A DNA stretch of 64,000 nt from Cordilura impudica. Its lineage: Eukaryota; Arthropoda; Insecta; Diptera; Scathophagidae. Location of the stretch: positions 125,450,800 to 125,514,799 of the forward strand of contig OY821518.1 in the NCBI GenBank assembly GCA_963682025.1, read 5' to 3'. The notes below the pieces were generated by a model that was given only the letters and a program-made list of their open reading frames with translations, searched no databases and had not been told where the DNA came from. The number at the start of each line of letters is the position of its first letter. The first letter of the stretch is position 1. Position numbers and translations under genes: made by a program. Positions 11,138 to 22,857 of the stretch are shown in pieces.

Positions 11138-11493
11138 GTAGAAATTCAATTGATGTTTTCTGAAATACATTTGATACTTTCTGAAATACAATTGATGTTT
11201 TCTGAAATACATTTGATACTTTCTGAAATTCAATTGATACTTTCTGAAATTCAATTGATACCTTCTGAAATTCAATTGATATTTTCTGAAATACAATTGA
11301 TTATTTCTGAAAACCAATTGACGTTTTCTGAAGTACAATGGATACTTTCTGAAATACAATTGATACTTTTTGAAATTCAATTGATTTTTTCTGAAATACA
11401 ATTGATACTTTCTGAAATTCAATTGATGTTTTCTGAAATACAACTGATACATTCTGAAAATCAATTGATATTTTCTGAAATACAATTGGAAAA
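11138..11493. repeat. Third 21-bp minisatellite array
   Basis: About 17 copies of the TTCTGAAATACAATTGATR-type unit, with GATACT and GATGTT variants. It ends ACAATTGGAAAA like the array in B2, so it probably derives from a family B copy whose ends are gone. Both strands stay open (139 and 117 codons) only because of the 21-bp period. Confidence 0.85.
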
Positions 11494-11522
11494 GGTGTAG
11501 ACGGTTGGATTACGTAAAAAAT

Positions 11523-11740
11523 AATTTAACCCATAAAAACATAGTTTTTATTAAATCTCTTTCTTTCCTTATGCATATGAGTTTTAAATATTTCCGTGAC
11601 TGTGCGTGACTGTGTGTGACTATCTTAAAATTAATCTTTGGCCACAACAAGTCTATGTACAAAGTATCAGATCCATCGGATGGGGAGTAGTGGGGTTTTA
11701 ATCTTTCCGTGACTGTGCGTGACTATTGTAACGAGGTTTT
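11523..11740. repeat. Left end of a GTGACTGTGCGTGA-type repeat element
   Basis: Begins AACCCATAAAAACATAG and CTCTTTCTTTCCTTATGC, then carries units with CCGTGACTGTGCGTGAC. The same start occurs at 51379, and the matching right end is at 13690-13735. The element is interrupted here by the 39- and 33-bp arrays. Confidence 0.6.
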
Positions 11741-11950
11741 GTCGTAGGCTGGGGTAGCTTGTCGTGTCCTGGGTCTACTCAAGGACCCTCAAAATAAGAC
11801 AGTTGTTTTACCTTTGACGGGGTTGTATATTAGCCTTAATTTTATTATTCTCTTTGTAATTACATAAATATTTATATATATTTCAAATATCAACACACGT
11901 GGCAATACTTCTTCGTCTTACTCGGACCTCCTCGCAATACGTCAATATTA
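11741..11950. other. Lead-in to the 39-bp array
   Basis: Starts GGTTTTGTCGTAGGCTGGGG, which also precedes the 31-bp array at 59946. The two array systems therefore share a flank. The rest is AT-rich without recognised content. Confidence 0.5.
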
Positions 11951-12673
11951 GTGGTCTTCGGATGTATCGGTGTTGGCTGCTTGTCGGTGGCAGTCGGCTG
12001 TATCGGTGTTCGGCTGGTTATATCGGTGGCAGTCGGCTGTAGCGGTGTTCGGCTGCGTATATCGGTGGCAGTCGGCTGTATCGGTGTTCGGCTGCTTAGA
12101 TCGGTGGCAGTCGGCTGTAGTGGTGTTCGGCTGCGTATATCGGTGGCAGTCGGCTGTATCGGTGTTCGGCTGCTTATATCAGTGGCAGTCGGCTGTATCG
12201 GTGTTCGGCTGCGTATATCGGTGGCAGGCGGCTGTATCGGTGTTCGGCTGCTTAGATCGGTGGCAGTCGGCTGTAGCGGTGTTCGGCTGCGTATATCGGT
12301 GGCAGTCGGCTGTGTCGGTGTTCGGCTGCTTATATCGGTGGCAGTCGGCTGTATATCGGTGGCAGTCGGCTGTATCTGTGTTCGGCTGCTTATATCGGTG
12401 GCAGTCGGATGTATCGGTGTTCGGCTGCTTATATCGGTGGCAGTTGACTATATCGGTGTTCGGTTGCTTATATCGGTGGCAGTCGGCTGTATCGGTGTTC
12501 GGCTGCTTATATCGGTGGCAGTCGGCTGTATCGGTGTTCGGCTGCTTATATCGGTGGCAGTCGGCTGTATCGGTGTTCGGCTGCGTATATCGGTGGCAGT
12601 CGGCTGTATCGGTGTTCGGCTGCTTATATCGGTGGCAGTCGGCTGTATCGGTGTTCGGCTGCTTATATCGGTG
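11951..12673. repeat. 39-bp satellite array, about 18 copies
   Basis: The unit is ATCGGTGGCAGTCGGCTGT followed by ATCGGTGTTCGGCTGCTTAT. Period 39 keeps two frames open for 253 and 234 codons. The repeats ISVAVGCIGVRLL and YRWQSAVSVFGCL are arithmetic products of that period. Half-unit deletions occur near 12350. Its high GC content stands out in this AT-rich window. Confidence 0.93.
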
Positions 12674-12880
12674 AAACTAACTACGAACAGTCAGCTTAGG
12701 GCCGCTGTGTAAAATACGAACAGTCAGCTTAGGGCCGCTGTGTAAAAATACGAACAGTCAGCTTAGGGCCGCTGTGTAAGATACGAACAGTCAGCTTAGG
12801 GCCGTTGTATAAGATACGAACAGTCAGCTTAGGGCCGCTGTGTAAGATACGAACAGTCAACAGAAGTCGCTGTGTAACTA
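12674..12880. repeat. 33-bp array, about 6 copies
   Basis: Unit TACGAACAGTCAGCTTAGGG plus CCGCTGTGTAAGA. The final unit (12847-12880) changes to GAACAGTCAACAGAAGTCGC, the form used in the 59995-60835 array. The two arrays are related. Confidence 0.88.
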
Positions 12881-13217
12881 ACTACGAGGGAGATGACCGA
12901 GGTCGTGCGCCCGTAAATTTATGCGCTAGGATCTATTTCACGCCCACCAAATTTATGTGTTAGGAGCTATTTAACTTTAATAGTAAATTGTCCTTACACG
13001 GAGTCTTGTCGTAAATCCGACTTCGACTCGGAGCCTTGTCATTAACCCGACTTCGACTGCCTTTACATCCACCAACCTTGATTACTTATGTCAGTAAATT
13101 CATTAACTGAATGAGAATCAATAATTAGTATGTAATGTATGGTGGTTGATATAGGTAACGTTGGTTTTTGTAATTATAATTATAATGTACGTTGCGTTTA
13201 GCTACGTTACACTATGT
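12881..13217. other. GC-richer unique stretch
   Basis: Contains short imperfect direct repeats (GGAGTCTTGTCGTAAATCCGAC and GGAGCCTTGTCATTAACCCG, 42-44 bases apart). No coding region is recognised. Confidence 0.45.
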
Positions 13218-13735
13218 CAAAGTTAATCTTTCTTCACAGCAAGTCTATCGACCAAGTTTTAGATCGATCGGATAAGGGAAAATGGGTTTTAAATCACTCC
13301 GTAACTGTGCGTGGCTATGCGTGACTGCGCGTGACTATGTCGAAGTTGATCTTTCTTTACAGCAAGTATATCGACCAAGTTTAAGATCGGTCGGATGAGG
13401 GTAAGTGACATTTAGATCACTCCGTGACTGTGCGTGACCATGCGTGATTGCGCGTGAATAAGTCAAAGTTAATCTTTTTTCACAGCAAGTGTATGGACCA
13501 AGTTTGAGATCGATCGGATGAGGAGAAATAACATTTAGATCACTCCGTGACTGTGCATGACCACGCGTGACTGTGAGTGACTACCCTAAAAATAATCTGT
13601 AGTCACGACAAGACTATGGACCAAGTCTCAAATCAATTGGATAAGGGGGAATGGGGTCCACCCATGGCAGACAGACAGACAGACAGAGAGTATGAGTTAA
13701 AAGAAAGAGTTTAAAAGGCAATGCATTTATTTAAG
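13218..13735. repeat. 123-bp tandem array and right end of its element
   Basis: The word ACCAAGT recurs at 13251, 13374, 13497 and 13620, exactly 123 bases apart. Each unit contains GTGACTGTGCGTGAC-type text. The array closes with (GACA)n and ATGAGTTAAAAGAAAGA, the same right end as at 52060-52080. Confidence 0.85.
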
Positions 13736-13765
13736 TGAACCTACATTTGTAACGGGTCATATGTA

Positions 13766-14775
13766 CTACATGGAGTGAAAACTCCGTGGCCTAACAATGA
13801 AAACCCAGTTTTTCAGACGATCCTCTAACATCTTGATACCCTTGAAATAATACGGTTTGTCAAACTTTTCAAAATAGGCTTCCGTCTCTGATATGACTTC
13901 TTCATTTGAGGAAAATCTCTTTCCGTGGAGCCATCTTTTCAAGTTTTGGAACCAATAATAATCGCTGAGGGCCAAACCTTGAGAATATGGGGGGTGGAGA
14001 AGCAATTCGTTATGCAAAGACATCAATTTTTCTGAGACAGATGTATGCGCCGTTGCATAGTCATGATGGTACAAGATTCTTTTCTTATCTAAGTGGGGCC
14101 GTTTTTTCTAAATTTTCTCATCTAATCTGTCCAATTACTCAACATAGTACTTGGCAGTTATTGTTTTTCCTTTCTCCAAGTAAAACACACTGGCCATTAC
14201 CTTTCCAGCCGATTGCTGAGTCTTTGGCTGCTTTGATCGGCTTTCGCATGCTTGTAACCACTTCGCAGACTGTTGGACTCCGGTGTATAATACTGAATTT
14301 ACGTATCATCCATTGTTATAAATCGACGTAAAAACTCAGTTGAATTTACTTCAAACATCTCCAAAGCATACTTTGAATCATGAACACGTTTCAGTTTTCG
14401 TTCAGCTGTTAAAAATCGCGGCACCCATCGAGTAGAAGGCGTTTTCGTATCTAAATGATAATGTAATATACGCGGAACTCGCTCTATTGATATCTTTATG
14501 ACATCAGCAATCTAACTCTAACTTTGATCTTTCGATCATCCAATACAACCTGCACTTTTCTTACGTTTTCTTAGGCAACCGCCTCCATCGGACGACCAGG
14601 ACGATCTGCATCATCTGTGCTCGTACGACCACGTTTAAATTCGGAATACCACCTTTTAACCATTGAATATGATGGCGAAAATTCATCATAATGTTTACCA
14701 ATCCCTTATTTGCAATGAGCAGTATTTTTTCCCACCAAAAAACAATGCTTAATCAAAACATTAACGGTAACGGTA
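13766..14775 (-). pseudogene. Mariner transposase relic
   Basis: The N-terminal side reads WYSEFKRGRTSTDDADRPGR (14595-14655), the mariner signature after the helix-turn-helix. Further on come GKTITAKYYVE, two in-frame stops, and the second aspartate in HHDYATAHT. The third aspartate lies in HPPYSQGLALSDYYWF (13930-13985). Only 32 residues separate these aspartates, against 34 in DD34D mariners, so a small deletion is likely. The last 102 codons are open, and the stop lies within the terminal repeat. The GKTIT and TSTDD words suggest an irritans-like group. It is non-functional. Confidence 0.82.
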
Positions 14776-14778
14776 ACT

Positions 14779-15010
14779 TTTTGATGTGTAAACATCTATG
14801 CGATCAGGGGGGTAAAAATCACAAACTTCCCTTACGGAAGCGGAGCTATTTACGGAAATGGAAGCTACAATTATTTAGCTGATTCATCAACCAACAGAAA
14901 GCGCCATGAATGTATAGCATACAACTGCAACCATCATTTATGACAAACATAGCAGTTGCTTGCTATACACATGTAGATAGCGCTTACTGCTTGAATAGAT
15001 GTTTTTATTC
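14779..15010 (+). mobile_element. Family B fragment B3, 5' end only
   Basis: Begins TTTTTGATGTGTAAACATCT (motif 14783-14797). Later text (TTTAGCTGATTCATCAACC and the GATAGCGCTTACTGCTTG patch near 14975) resembles the interior of B5. No 3' motif or hairpin follows, so the 3' end is lost or shared with B4. Confidence 0.6.
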
Positions 15011-15895
15011 ACAAACCACAATGATTTCCAGAATTGCACCAAAATATTTCGGTATTTTGTTTAGTTTTATTTGAGTTCTAAAGAAAACGGCGTCTTTACT
15101 CTATTTGGAAATGTTTTTTCTGTTTTTTTCTTTTTTCAATATAGTAATATTGACACAATTATATGTTGACAACTTTCATTAATAAACATTTTTAGTAGTT
15201 ACTATTTTTCATAATAAAACAAAATTTTTTTAAATAATACAATAATACAATAAATCTATAATATTAATAGCCTAGGCAAAAGTGTTTGGAGATAAAATGA
15301 AGGCACACTTTATTGGAAGAGTTTGGAGACAAAATGAAGTGTAAGGAGATTAAATCAGGGAGCGAATAGCGTTATAAAAACGTTTTTTTCTAAAACGGGC
15401 CTAATTTCGGTATTCCATATAGAATGTTGCTATTTTATTAAACATTTATTTTTATAAAAATTTATAATTAATTTTCTCAATCATTTAAAGTTATTCGTAA
15501 CACTACAACTTATTATATATATATTTAACAATTATCACTGCATTTAATATTATTTTTAATAAATAAATAAAATAATAAACACATGTAACCGGTAGTAGAG
15601 TTTAAAAAGGTTTTTAGTAAAATCACGTGATTTTAAACCAATTTCACTTTACAAATATCTGGGGTCGAATCGTCGCATTCATTATCGAAATTTTTCAATC
15701 GAAATTATTTTTTTATTTTCCCAAATAATATACAAAGCGTAATTTAACTCTGTCACAGATAGCAAGTTATTATCCATAGTTAATAGTAAAAGTGGAACGA
15801 GGTCTGACGATTGTCCGTCTTCTTTAAATAATAAACCAAAATATGCAATTTCGACTGATTTTATTCGATATTGAATGCGACGATTTGCCCCTTGC
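15011..15895. other. Unassigned DNA with a Helitron C stub
   Basis: At 15255-15277 there is a 5' stub of family C (TCTATAATATTAATAG after A), then the similarity stops. The rest is AT-rich. A 71-codon open stretch on the minus strand (15682-15897) has no recognisable motif. Confidence 0.45.
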
Positions 15896-18603
15896 ATATT
15901 TTTGATGTGTAAACATCTATACGCGCAGGGGGTAAATTTCTATTTCACAATACAATCACAAAAACAGCGTAACTCATATCGGTGTGAGCTGAAGCAGATA
16001 ACGCTGTGTGACTTATGATTGTATTGGTGAAAAACTTATGATATGTTCTTTTCTAAACAATTTCCAATTGTCTTTCAAAAAACATCAATTGTATTTCAGA
16101 AACCATCAATATAATTTCAGAAAACATCATTTGAATTTCAGAAAACATAAACAGAATTTCAGAAAACATCAATATAATTTCAGGAAACATCATTCGAGTT
16201 TCAGAAAACATCAATTGAATTTCAGAAAACATCAATAGAATTTCAGAAAACATCACTTGAATTTCAGAAAACATAAATAGAATTTCAGGAAACATCAATA
16301 TAATTTCAGAACACATCATTCGAGTTTCAGAAAACATCAATTGAATTTCAGAAAACATCAATAGAATTTCAGAAAACATCAATTGTATTTCAGAAACCAT
16401 CAATATAATTTCAGAACACATCATTTGAATTTCAGAAAACATAAATAGAATTTCACAAAACATCAATATAATTTCAGAACACATCATTTGAATTTCAGAA
16501 AACATAAATAGAATTTCAGAAAACATCATTCGAGTTTTAGAAAACATCAATTGAATTTCAGAAAACATCAATAGAATTTCAGAAAACATCACTTGAATTT
16601 CAGAAAACATAAATAGAATTTCAGAAAGCATCAATATAATTTCAGAAAACATCATTCGAGTTTCAGAAAACATCAACTGAATTTCAGAAAGCATCAATAG
16701 AATTTCAGAAAACATCAATTGTATTTCAGAAACCATCAATATAATTTCAGAAAACATCATTTGAATTTCAGAAAGCATAAATAGAATTTCAGAAAACATC
16801 GATATAATTTCAGAAAACATCATTTGAATTTCAGAAAACATAAATAGAATTTCAGAAAACATCAATATAATTTCAGAAAACATCATTTGAATTTCAGAAA
16901 ACATAAATAGAATTTCAGAAAACATCAATATAATTTCAGAAAACATCAATTGTATTTCAGAAAACATCAATTGTATTTCAGAAAACATCATTTGAATTTC
17001 AGAAAATATAAGTAGTATTTCAGAAAACATCAATAGAATTTCAGAAAACATCAATTGTATTTCAGAAAACATCAATTGTATTTCAGAAAACATCAATTGA
17101 ATTTCAGAAAACATCAATAGAATTTCAGAAAACATCAATTGTATTTCAGAAACCATCAATATAATTTCAGAAAACATCATTTGAATTTCAGAAAACATAA
17201 ATAGAATTTCAGAAAACATCAATATAATTTCAGAAAACATCATTTGAATTTCAGAAAACATAAATAGAATTTCAGAAAACATCATTCGAGTTTTAGAAAA
17301 CATCAATTGAATTTCAGAAAACATCAATAGAATTTCAGAAAACATCACTTGAATTTCAGAAAACATAAATAGAATTTCAGAAAACATCAATATAATTTCA
17401 GAAAACATCATTCGAGTTTCAGAAAACATCAATTGAATTTCAGAAAGCATCAATAGAATTTCAGAAAACATCAATTGTATTTCAGAAACCATCAATATAA
17501 TTTCAGAAAACATCATCTGAATTTCAGAAAACATAAATAGAATTTCAGAAAACATCAATATAATTTCAGAAAACAGCATTTGAATTTCAGAAAACATAAA
17601 TAGAATTTCAGAAAACATCAATATAATTTCAGAAAACATCATTTGAATTTCAGAAAACATAAATAGAATTTCAGAAAACATCAATATAATTTCAGAAAAC
17701 ATCATTCGAGTTTCAGAAAACATCAATTGAATTTCAGAAAGCATCAATAGAATTTCAGAAAACATCAATTGTATTTCAGAAACCATCAATATAATTTCAG
17801 AAAACATCATCTGAATTTCAGAAAACATAAATAGAATTTCAGAAAACATCAATATAATTTCAGAAAACAGCATTTGAATTTCAGAAAACATAAATAGAAT
17901 TTCAGAAAACATCAATATAATTTCAGAAAACATCATTTGAATTTCAGAAAACATAAATAGAATTTCAGAAAACATAAATAGAATTTCAGAAAACATCAAT
18001 TGTATTTCAGACCACATCAATTGAATTTCAGAAAACATAAAAAGAATTTCAGAAAACGTCAATATAATTTCAGAAAACATCATTCGAGTTTCAGAAACCA
18101 TCAATTGAATTTCAGAAAACATCAATAGAATTTCAGAAAACATCAATTGTATTTCAGAAAACATCAATTGTATTTCAGAAAACATCATTTGAATTTCAGG
18201 AAACATAATTAGAATTTCAGAAAACATCCATTGAATTTCAAAAAGCATTATTTGAATTTCTGAGAACATTAATTGTATTTCAGAAAACATCAATTGAATT
18301 TCAGAAAACATCAATTGCATTTCAGAAAACATCAATTGAATTTCAGAAAACATAATTAGAATTTCAGAAAACATCAATTAAATTTCAAAAAGCATCACTT
18401 GAATTGCTGAAAACATTAATTGTATTTCAGAAAACATCAATTGAATTTCAGAAAACATTAATTGCATTTCAGAAAACATCAATTGAATTTCAGAAAACAG
18501 CATAATCGACTTATTTTTTATGCACTGGAAAATATGATGTTGATGTTTTCTTTAATTATTATATGTTTACACATCTCCCTTGTGATCGGACTCACATGAT
18601 TTT
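15896..18603 (+). mobile_element. Family B Helentron-like element B4
   Basis: The 5' motif GATGTGTAAACATCT is at 15904-15918. The 5' block forms a long imperfect hairpin (about 15943-16035) whose arms read CACAATACAATCACA and its complement. The 3' motif ATGTTTACACATC is at 18563-18575, then TGTGATCGGACTCACA (18581-18596) and a T run. A2 starts directly in that T run. The interior is almost entirely a 21-bp array. Non-coding and non-autonomous. Confidence 0.75.
16060..18510. repeat. Large 21-bp minisatellite of B4 with higher-order structure
   Basis: About 116 units of AACATCAATTGAATTTCAGA plus A. On the minus strand a frame of 774 codons stays open (18377 to 16053) as MFSEIQL-like heptads. 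Distinct variants recur 294 bases apart (CATCATCTGA at 17511 and 17805), which is 14 units. The array therefore grew in blocks as well as in single units. Stop variants do occur near 18375, so the long frame looks like a by-product of the period. Confidence 0.93.
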
Positions 18604-18605
18604 TT

Positions 18606-19380
18606 TTTATACCCTATACTACTATGTGGTTTGGGTATAATGACTTTGTGCTGCTGTTTGTAACAACCAAACATATTTGACCTACACCCATCTTTAATTA
18701 TACCGATCGAATCAGAATCACTATCTGAATCGAATCAGAATCACTATCAGAATCAGTATCTGATTCGATTGAACGATGTCCGTCCGTCCGTCTGTGTGTC
18801 CATGTAAAGCTTGTAATCTAACTGCAGGTCGCAAATATGAATATATTTTGACGAAATTTGGTATTTTATCTTCTATCGGCCATGGGATGAACGCTATTGA
18901 AATTGGTGAGAATCGGTTCATGTTCAGACCTAGCCCCCATACAAATGACCCCTATGAAATCAACATATATTGCCATAAGATCCAAATTATCATACAAATC
19001 TTAGTCCTATTGGACAACTCTTAGTCATAGGCCCCATATAGAGCTGCTTCCCGATCTTCACTTAAATCTATCAAAAAACAAAAATGTTGCACTGATTCTT
19101 CTCAAATTTTTTTTGTATATATTTTTGCAAAATACCAGAGACTTTACCAAACATGGTCAGCATCGGTCCATTTTTGGGCCTAGTCCCCATATAGATATAG
19201 CATCCGATATCAACTTTTTCATATCTGCACCCGGAAAAATTAATAAAAATCCCACTCAAATTTGGTTTATGCTTATTTTCTATATCCATTTAGTTGGGCC
19301 TGAGAGATAGGGTCTCTAAACGCATGGTATAGGGTATCGTATAGTCGGTCTAGATCGACTATAATTTTCCTACTTGTTCT
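18606..19380 (+). mobile_element. Family A element A2
   Basis: 5' end ATACCCTATACTACTATGTGG, (GTCC)n near 18779, the tandem-unit core, and the 3' hairpin at 19339-19361 with one changed base. The terminus reads CCTACTTGTTC. The element inserted at the T run that ends B4. Confidence 0.85.
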
Positions 19381-19599
19381 AATTAATGAAATGTCAGGAA
19401 ATTTTGACACAATTTTTATAAAAGTTGGGCCTACGGAATAAATAAAAAAAAAAATTGTCACTTGTCACACCATCTGCTTTTACTCCACGTACTTTTCACT
19501 CCATGTAGTACATACGAATGTAAATTTTATGGTTTAAGGAGGAAATGGTCGAGCAAAAGTTTGGAACAAACTTAAGAAGTAGTTTTTTTTTCATAAAAA

Positions 19600-20180
19600 G
19601 TCTATCCTACAGTAAAACATGGAGGCGGCTGTTAAAGGGCCTGGAGATGCATGGCCACAAATCGTGTTGAAAACCTTAGGTTCTTACATGGAATTATGGA
19701 TAATGACATATTAAAGGGCAGCAAAATTCTCCGCGAAATTAAACTTGGCCTTGATGCTAATGCTGTATTTTTGCAGGATAACGATCAAAAATATCCTCGA
19801 AACTGGTGAAGGAACGCTTGCTCCATAATGCCAATTAGAGCATCCTCCTGTCTCTAGATTTCAATGTAATTGAACATTTAAGGAATCATCTGAAGTGAGC
19901 AGGAAAAACACGAAATTTTAATTCTATTTTGTCCTTAAAATAAGCTCTGATCCAAGAATGGATTGCTACTACAGTCGAAACGACTAGAAAATTATGCCAT
20001 CTAGATTGTCTACAGTAGTGGAAGCCAATGGAAACCATTATGATACTAACATCTTCTTCAGCCAATTCAGTTGAATTTATAATTTTATTTTATGTTATTT
20101 TGCTCAAATTAATTAGAATATATAAAAGAATTGCATTAGGTGGCATAAATTTCTTTTAATTTTAAAAAACATGTGAAGCG
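19600..20180 (+). pseudogene. Tc1-like transposase relic
   Basis: Recognisable words in order are AVFLQDNDQKYP (19766-19801), which carries the second catalytic aspartate, and FNVIEHLRNHLK (19859-19896), which carries the terminal glutamate. Downstream text recalls the usual Tc1 C-terminus. Frames change and stops interrupt throughout. The region before 19700 cannot be aligned by eye. Tc1 transposases cut and paste at TA sites; this copy is dead. Confidence 0.68.
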
Positions 20181-21744
20181 AGACCCTGTATGTATACTTT
20201 AGTAACAAAAAGCTAATTCCCATAGCATAAGAGAATATACATTTTGTATTCAAGAATATTTAGTTACAAAGTTCACATGGACATATAGGAAGACAGTTAG
20301 TTCAATTTAATTGATCTTAAAAGTTTAAAGGGGATTGAAGAGGAACTGCATTGAGAAGGAACAGATATGATAAAATCTCCCAGATGTATAGATATAACTT
20401 CTTGAACAAAGTTAATAATATTTCAATTGATTATACAATTATGCATCTGTTTTGTTCCTATCGCAAAATCTTAATTTCGAAATTTTTGTATGTATTATTG
20501 TGATATTTCAAAGTTGCTTTACGCATCTAAACTATAATTGACCTAGTTGACATTCAATATACAGTAAGTCTTATATAAATTATATAAACATGTATTATTT
20601 TCAAAATAATCTCTTGATTTCAGTATGTGCTGATATCAGCATAATTTTGATAATTTATGCTCATAAATTTCATATATGACAATAACAAAGCAATGTTGTT
20701 CTTTGGCTGTGGACCATTTAAAATAGAAATACATAAAGATATCTTTATTAGTTATCATCATCTCAAAACTCAATACGATTCATATTAATAGCAATAACAA
20801 CAACAATAATAATATAATAACTAAGCAAAATAGTAAATAATAAATGAACTTGTATTGATTCATCAATTGATTTGAAAATTTATGACACAAACCAAAAGAT
20901 AATTACCCTCAAAGAAACAAAATCGTATAATTGAAGTTTTCGGTGAAGAAGCAGTTTTTAATACAAACAAACTTACATTCGTACATATAAATAAGATAAT
21001 TAAACAAACAAAGAACAAATTTTAGAATTGGTAGACATTATGAAAGGTTACTGTTTACACTCAAATCTGAATCATAGTAAAGCAATAGGCAAACACTAAG
21101 ATTGTGACAAGGGTATTTAACTGAAAAATTTTGAATAAGAAAAATACAACTAAGGTAAATAATATGACAGTATACGTTTTAGTTGTATAACAAGTATTAT
21201 TTGAAAAAAATTAAAAAAATGTTTTTATACGATTTCAGGTTAACCGCCAGAAATAATGAACAGATCATATCGAAATTTTTTAGATTTTGTCAGATTTAAC
21301 GTCATTTTTTCAGATAGATTGCAATTAATACAATTAATATTCAAATTTTGATTTTGGTTTTAATGGTGCCTGGTAGAGAAGATGAAAGTATTTATTTCTA
21401 AAAATCATAACTACTCTGTATTCTTAATAAGACAGGCCTCTGGCATTTCAGACATCATCAGTGATTTTATTTAACATTGTAATAATTGTTTTGTTAGAAT
21501 TGATTAGATTATTCTATATAAAATTGTTCTACTTAGGACGGCAGTGTGGGTTGAACCTCCAACAACATTCGTATCTCACACACATTGGGTCATGTGCTTT
21601 AACGCACTCATCAAAAGTCAGGCCTATGAGCAGATTCGTAGGAGTTGCGATACATGTTTGTACATTCTACACCTTGCAAATTGATAAAATAAGGTTTTCA
21701 TTCCGTCCAAAAGTTCAAAGTATTAGAAATCTTGTTGGATGTAG
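20181..21744. other. Unassigned AT-rich DNA
   Basis: No repeat boundary, array or coding similarity is recognised over about 1.56 kb. A 96-codon open stretch (21461-21751) has no motif and runs into the old family A copy. Confidence 0.4.
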
Positions 21745-22190
21745 AAAATAAGCATAAAGCAGATATGAAAAAGTTCATATATGATGTTATATTTATATGG
21801 GTCAAAAGACTGATCGATTAGGACCATACTTAGTAAAGTCACTTATTATTATCAAACACATATATAAACAAAACTTTAAAAAAATCCATGCAATATTTGT
21901 GTTTAGTGATAGATTGAAGTGAATATCGAGAATCAGCTTTACATGAGGACTATGACTAAAAATGGTCCTACAGGATTTAGTTTTAGGCTACTGTTTCGGG
22001 GATATAATACACACACATACACCAAATTTTATCGATATATATATATTATAATTTGAATCTTACGCGAATTTTAGTCGGTCTGTTGCACCTAATATACCAA
22101 AATTCATTAAAATATGTCCATATTAGTGACTTGTATTTTGATTACAATGTTTACATGGACGCGCAAACAACCAGACAGACAGACAGGCAG
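21745..22190 (-). mobile_element. Old, degenerate family A copy
   Basis: Keeps AGATATGAAAAAGTTCATAT, CAAACACATATATAAACAAAA and TTTACATGGACG followed by CAGACAGACAGACAGG, in family order. Both ends are lost and many substitutions have accumulated, so it is older than the other copies. Confidence 0.65.
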
Positions 22191-22554
22191 AAAAGAGTGT
22201 GTGAAGACTAGATGAAAATACCGGAGAAGCAGAGCGCGGCCAGATTTCGTATCCATCAGGTAAGGAAGGACTTGAAAAGAGCCATATATCAGGACAAAAC
22301 TGAATGATTTAAACATGTATGGAACGAAGCTGACCCCAATTCCCAGGGGCATCTCATGGTAATGGTGTGGTAAGGAGAAGAAATTATCCCAAGTTACATG
22401 CCCAAATTTAATAGGCAAGGTAGTGAATATCCTGTTCCCAGAATGCGAACGATTTACAGAGGATTGCCGAGATAAAAATTACCAACCGAATTGTTCTAAA
22501 GTTTAACAATTACATTTTCGATTGTATTAATAGAAATTTTAGATCAACACTTCA
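22191..22554. other. Unassigned DNA
   Basis: A 103-codon open stretch on the minus strand overlaps this interval but begins inside the old family A copy. I see no supported feature. Confidence 0.35.
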
Positions 22555-22706
22555 TTATACCCTATACGACTATGTGGTTTGGGTATAATGACTTTGTGCT
22601 GCTGTTTGTAACTACTAAAAATATTTGACCTAGACCCATCTCTTATTATACCGATCGACTCAGAATCACTTTCTGAGTCTATTTAGCGATGTCCGTCCGT
22701 CCGTCG
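22555..22706 (+). mobile_element. Family A element A3, 5' segment
   Basis: Begins TATACCCTATACGACTATGTGG and runs to the (GTCC)n tract, where Transib-like T1 is inserted. The last five bases, CGTCG (22702-22706), are repeated after T1 at 26157-26161. Confidence 0.88.
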
Positions 22707-22857
22707 CACAGTGGCGCCGTTTGAGTTTTTTCGTTGCAAAAATCATATCTTTTGAACCGAATAACATAATTGAACAGTTTAAACAGCATATGATAGATAA
22801 CTATTCAGCCTATGAAATGAGTGTTAGGAAGGGGTGCTACGCTTTGTCGGGGCCTTC

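Larger units (their letters stand above)
13762..19512 (-). mobile_element. Mariner relic split by B and A elements
   Basis: Both ends read TGTACTACATGGAGTGAAAA inward, on opposite strands, each flanked by TA (13760-13761 and 19513-19514). TA is the universal mariner/Tc1 target. The left part holds the transposase relic (13766-14775). The right ~130 bases (19381-19512) would be the 5' flank. Between them sit B3, unassigned DNA, B4 and A2. Without inserts roughly 1.15 kb remains, near the 1.3 kb of normal mariners. Confidence 0.65.

Noticed and set aside
11951..12712. 253- and 234-codon open frames
   Set aside because: Two frames on the same strand are open at once because of the 39-bp period. 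That argues for satellite, not coding.
16053..18377. 774-codon protein of heptad repeats as a real gene
   Set aside because: It is exactly the 21-bp minisatellite. Other arrays of the same unit contain stops, and no promoter, signal or non-repeat portion is present.
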